Source: JBDRNO01 sp043811005 | GTDB lineage: Bacteria > Bacteroidota > Bacteroidia > NORP154 | Assembly (NCBI GenBank): GCA_043811005.1 | Contig: JBDRNO010000251.1 | Location: 1 to 15,724, forward strand | Direction: 5' to 3' | DNA length: 15,724 nt | Shown here: piece by piece, positions 14,205 through 15,724 of the stretch | Numbering within the stretch: position 1 is the stretch's first letter | How the letters are laid out: each line of letters opens with the position of its first letter | Position numbers and translations under genes: made by a program | The notes under the pieces: model-generated | Seen by the model: only the letters and a program-made list of their open reading frames with translations | Told to the model about the DNA's origin: nothing | Database searches by the model: none

Positions 14205-14678
14205 TTATTTGTTTTGTTTCTTTTTAGGTAGTTTTTTAGCTGCCTCACTAAAAAAGGCACTTGGATTCATTATAGGTAAACATTCTTTTTGAAGTATGGT
14301 ATTATACGATTTTTCAATTAATATGCCTCTAGTTGTAGAAAGACTAATTGCAAGCAAAATAGAAACAAGGCCAATATCAGCATAATATCCACCTTGTGTT
14401 TTAGTTAGCTGTTTTTTAAAATTTATTATGAGAAACTTAAATTGAGTAGTTATTTCGCAAAATAATTCCCCTGTTTCAATTATTGAACAATGTATTCTAA
14501 TTCCAAGAATATATTTTCCATCATTTTGAATTATAGCATTAATAAGTGGTTCAACCGAAAATTTTACAGTTGCTTCCTTTTTGGCATCATACTTCTTTCT
14601 TGGATGGCTGAGCTTAAAATCAGTTGTTTTAACTTTCAGTAATCTAAATTGTATACTTTTTATTTTTTCTTTGGGCAT
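14205..14678 (-). CDS. SecB-like chaperone, third gene of a candidate TAC module
   Basis: This 157-residue cytosolic protein shows the SecB pattern. An N-terminal strand IQFRLLKVKTTDF resembles the QxxRxxxKD start of SecB. A central sheet follows (ATVKFSV at 36-42, then YILGIRIHCSI and GELFCEIT near 56-77). A C-terminal part has TTRGIL near 115-120 and ends LPIMNPSAFF at 134-143, comparable to the FPQLNLAPVNF end of E. coli SecB. A basic KKKQNK tail replaces the acidic tail of E. coli SecB, which contacts SecA. It lies 53 nt after the antitoxin on the same strand. In known TAC systems (M. tuberculosis HigBA-Rv1957) a SecB-like chaperone guards the antitoxin from degradation. The family call rests on patterns I can see, not on a search; it is the main uncertainty here. 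Confidence 0.72.
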   Translation of the reverse strand: MPKEKIKSIQFRLLKVKTTDFKLSHPRKKYDAKKEATVKFSVEPLINAIIQNDGKYILGIRIHCSIIETGELFCEITTQFKFLIINFKKQLTKTQGGYYADIGLVSILLAISLSTTRGILIEKSYNTILQKECLPIMNPSAFFSEAAKKLPKKKQNK

Positions 14679-14731
14679 TATATTTATTTATTATGCTTAT
14701 AAAAATTTATCAATAAGGGAAGATTCAGGTT

Positions 14732-15109
14732 TTAAATCCCCTGTATTTGACTATAGATTCCACTAAACGCGACATCTTTATGCTTAATAGGTTTATTGCT
14801 ATTTATATCAATAATTTTTGCTTCTAATCGATTAGGTATTCTTATTATATCATCGCTGATAACCTTGACTATTTCTACATTCATTATTTCTTCCAGTTTG
14901 CTAATTGTAGAAATTGTAAAATTATGATTACCTGATAACCATTTGGAAATTTCAGAAGGGTTTTTGCCTAATTTTTCAGCAAATTCTTGTTTCTGCCATC
15001 CTTTTTTTAATAAGAATTCATCTATCAGATAAGCTATATCCATAGAATGAATCGAAAAAAACCTAATATGCTCTGGAGTGTTCTTTATCGTTTTTTTAAA
15101 AAAGTTCAT
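14732..15109 (-). CDS. XRE-family antitoxin with C-terminal tail (HigA-like)
   Basis: This 125-residue protein has a lambda-repressor-type helix-turn-helix at about 24-81; the recognition region includes KQEFAEKLGKNPSEISKWLSG. HigA-type antitoxins use this fold to bind the operon promoter and the toxin. About 40 residues follow the HTH (85-125), containing Phe115 and Tyr119 near the C-terminus. In chaperone-addicted antitoxins a short tail with aromatic residues, the ChAD, binds the SecB-like partner, and this tail is the candidate. The ATG directly follows the toxin stop codon (TAAATG), which suggests translational coupling. An internal ATG at residue 23 (HSMDIAY) lies just before the HTH and could be an alternative start. 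The antitoxin is expected to repress its own operon, probably together with the toxin. Confidence 0.8.
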   Translation of the reverse strand: MNFFKKTIKNTPEHIRFFSIHSMDIAYLIDEFLLKKGWQKQEFAEKLGKNPSEISKWLSGNHNFTISTISKLEEIMNVEIVKVISDDIIRIPNRLEAKIIDINSNKPIKHKDVAFSGIYSQIQGI

Positions 15110-15649
15110 TTATATTTCAATTTCAAGTGTTAGATCATCAATGTTATCATAAGCTATTTCGATGTCTGTGATTTCTAATACATCTTCATTTATTTTATCT
15201 ATAATTGCGCTGGAAACTTTTTCTAATATTAATGCCGCCTTTTCACATGTTGGCACTTCTTGATATTTTTTAATTATTTTGCCTTTAATTTGTAAGGGTT
15301 TGAAACATCCCCCACCAATAATTCCAACACCTTCATTAAATCTCCAAAAATACAATCTTAATCTTGATTTGTTTTTTCTGCCGTATTCATTTTCTTGTGG
15401 CGGTAAACAACGGAGATTGTTTCTGTTCGCATTATCTCCCTCAAACCTATATATATTTTCACGAATGCCATATCTATTAAGCATTAAATCAATATTAGTA
15501 GCTATAGATTTTAAATCATCTTCTTGCCTGTTATATTGATCGAAAAATTTTTCAGTTTCTGTTTTAGAACTACCGACAAATCGAATAGTATATAAAACCG
15601 CTTTGCTTCCTCCAAAAATTTCTTTTTCTAATATTATCTTTCGTTTCAC
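15110..15649 (-). CDS. Putative RelE/HigB-like toxin of a TAC module
   Basis: This 179-residue protein is the first gene of the operon. It starts at GTG; an in-frame TAA lies directly upstream and no suitable ATG follows near the N-terminus. The central part has the RelE/ParE-fold look: YRFEGDNANRNNLRCLPP at 67-84, then basic RKNKSRLRLYFWRFNEG with strands at 96-110, and IIGGGCFKP at 110-118. In relatives the corresponding LRLYxxRxxxxxxIxxGGGxK strands form the core sheet. It is much longer than a typical HigB/RelE (about 90-110 residues), with an N-terminal extension of about 60 residues and a helical and acidic C-terminal part. Such toxins usually cleave mRNA at the ribosome; here the target is unknown and no catalytic residue can be named with confidence. 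The antitoxin start codon follows its stop without a gap. Confidence 0.6.
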   Translation of the reverse strand: MKRKIILEKEIFGGSKAVLYTIRFVGSSKTETEKFFDQYNRQEDDLKSIATNIDLMLNRYGIRENIYRFEGDNANRNNLRCLPPQENEYGRKNKSRLRLYFWRFNEGVGIIGGGCFKPLQIKGKIIKKYQEVPTCEKAALILEKVSSAIIDKINEDVLEITDIEIAYDNIDDLTLEIEI

Positions 15650-15664
15650 TTATAAGTTAAGTTG

Positions 15665-15672
15665 CAAAATTA
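15665..15672 (-). promoter_or_regulatory. -7 element TAATTTTG upstream of the TAC operon
   Basis: On the - strand TAATTTTG fits the Bacteroidota -7 consensus TAnnTTTG. It ends 15 nt before the GTG, so the leader would be very short. No TTG lies 18-20 nt upstream, in a stretch that is almost pure A and T. If real, this is where the XRE antitoxin would be expected to act. Confidence 0.4.
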
Positions 15673-15724
15673 TATAAAATATTTAAATCATAATATAAAA
15701 TATAATTTTTATTTAATAAATAAA

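Noticed and set aside
14045..14260. Antisense-frame 71-residue product overlapping the SecB-like 3' end
   Set aside because: It overlaps the chaperone gene in another frame and continues into a hairpin repeat, with no domain pattern.
15279..15539. 86-residue + strand frame opposite the toxin gene
   Set aside because: It is the shadow of the toxin coding region, without a promoter or homology signs.
14205..15724. Restriction-modification or phage origin for the last operon
   Set aside because: No methyltransferase, nuclease or phage structural motif is present; toxin-antitoxin-chaperone order explains all three genes.

Overview
The window looks like chromosomal DNA from a member of the Bacteroidota. 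The DNA is AT-rich. Promoter candidates fit the Bacteroidota pattern (TTG, about 19 nt, TAnnTTTG) and Shine-Dalgarno sequences are absent. Several exported proteins begin with Gln after a signal peptidase I site. There are type IX secretion system (T9SS)-associated architectures and a subtilase with thrombospondin type 3 repeats and a T9SS-type C-terminal sorting domain. Species cannot be named from the sequence alone.

Layout. (1) 244-10285, + strand: five consecutive paralogous genes, each encoding a signal peptide, TPR helices, a five-motif PD40/WD40-like beta-propeller and a carboxypeptidase regulatory-like (CRD) domain. Only the second has a canonical OmpA-type peptidoglycan-binding C-terminus, and it therefore has the full PorE (PG1058) domain order. 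The first ends in an OmpA-derived domain that has lost the GHTD motif. The third has no OmpA domain but a roughly 100-residue insertion in or before its CRD. The fourth and fifth are shorter and stop after the CRD. (2) 10442-11897, +: a DEDDh 3'-5' exonuclease with an ExoX-like C-terminal domain, then a fumarylacetoacetate-hydrolase-family enzyme. (3) 12136-14025, - strand: the secreted subtilase, convergent with block 2. The two blocks are separated by minisatellite tracts in inverted orientation. (4) 14205-15649, - strand: a compact three-gene operon encoding a RelE/HigB-like putative toxin, an XRE antitoxin with a C-terminal tail, and a SecB-like chaperone. This is a candidate toxin-antitoxin-chaperone (TAC) module.

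How the genes may work together. The array proteins probably act in the periplasm. The OmpA-bearing member would tether to peptidoglycan and the others may be scaffold partners or have diverged in specificity. The subtilase is a plausible T9SS cargo. The exonuclease and FAH enzyme are housekeeping-type genes with no evident link to the array. The TAC module is self-contained: the chaperone is expected to stabilise the antitoxin, which neutralises the toxin.

The most interesting items are the candidate TAC module with its unusually long toxin, and the five-gene PorE-like array with stepwise loss or divergence of the peptidoglycan anchor and 9-bp in-frame minisatellites in its linkers. Intergenic regions also carry several palindromic repeats and a recurrent ATTGAAATTCC leader motif. 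No tRNA, rRNA, CRISPR array or transposase was seen.
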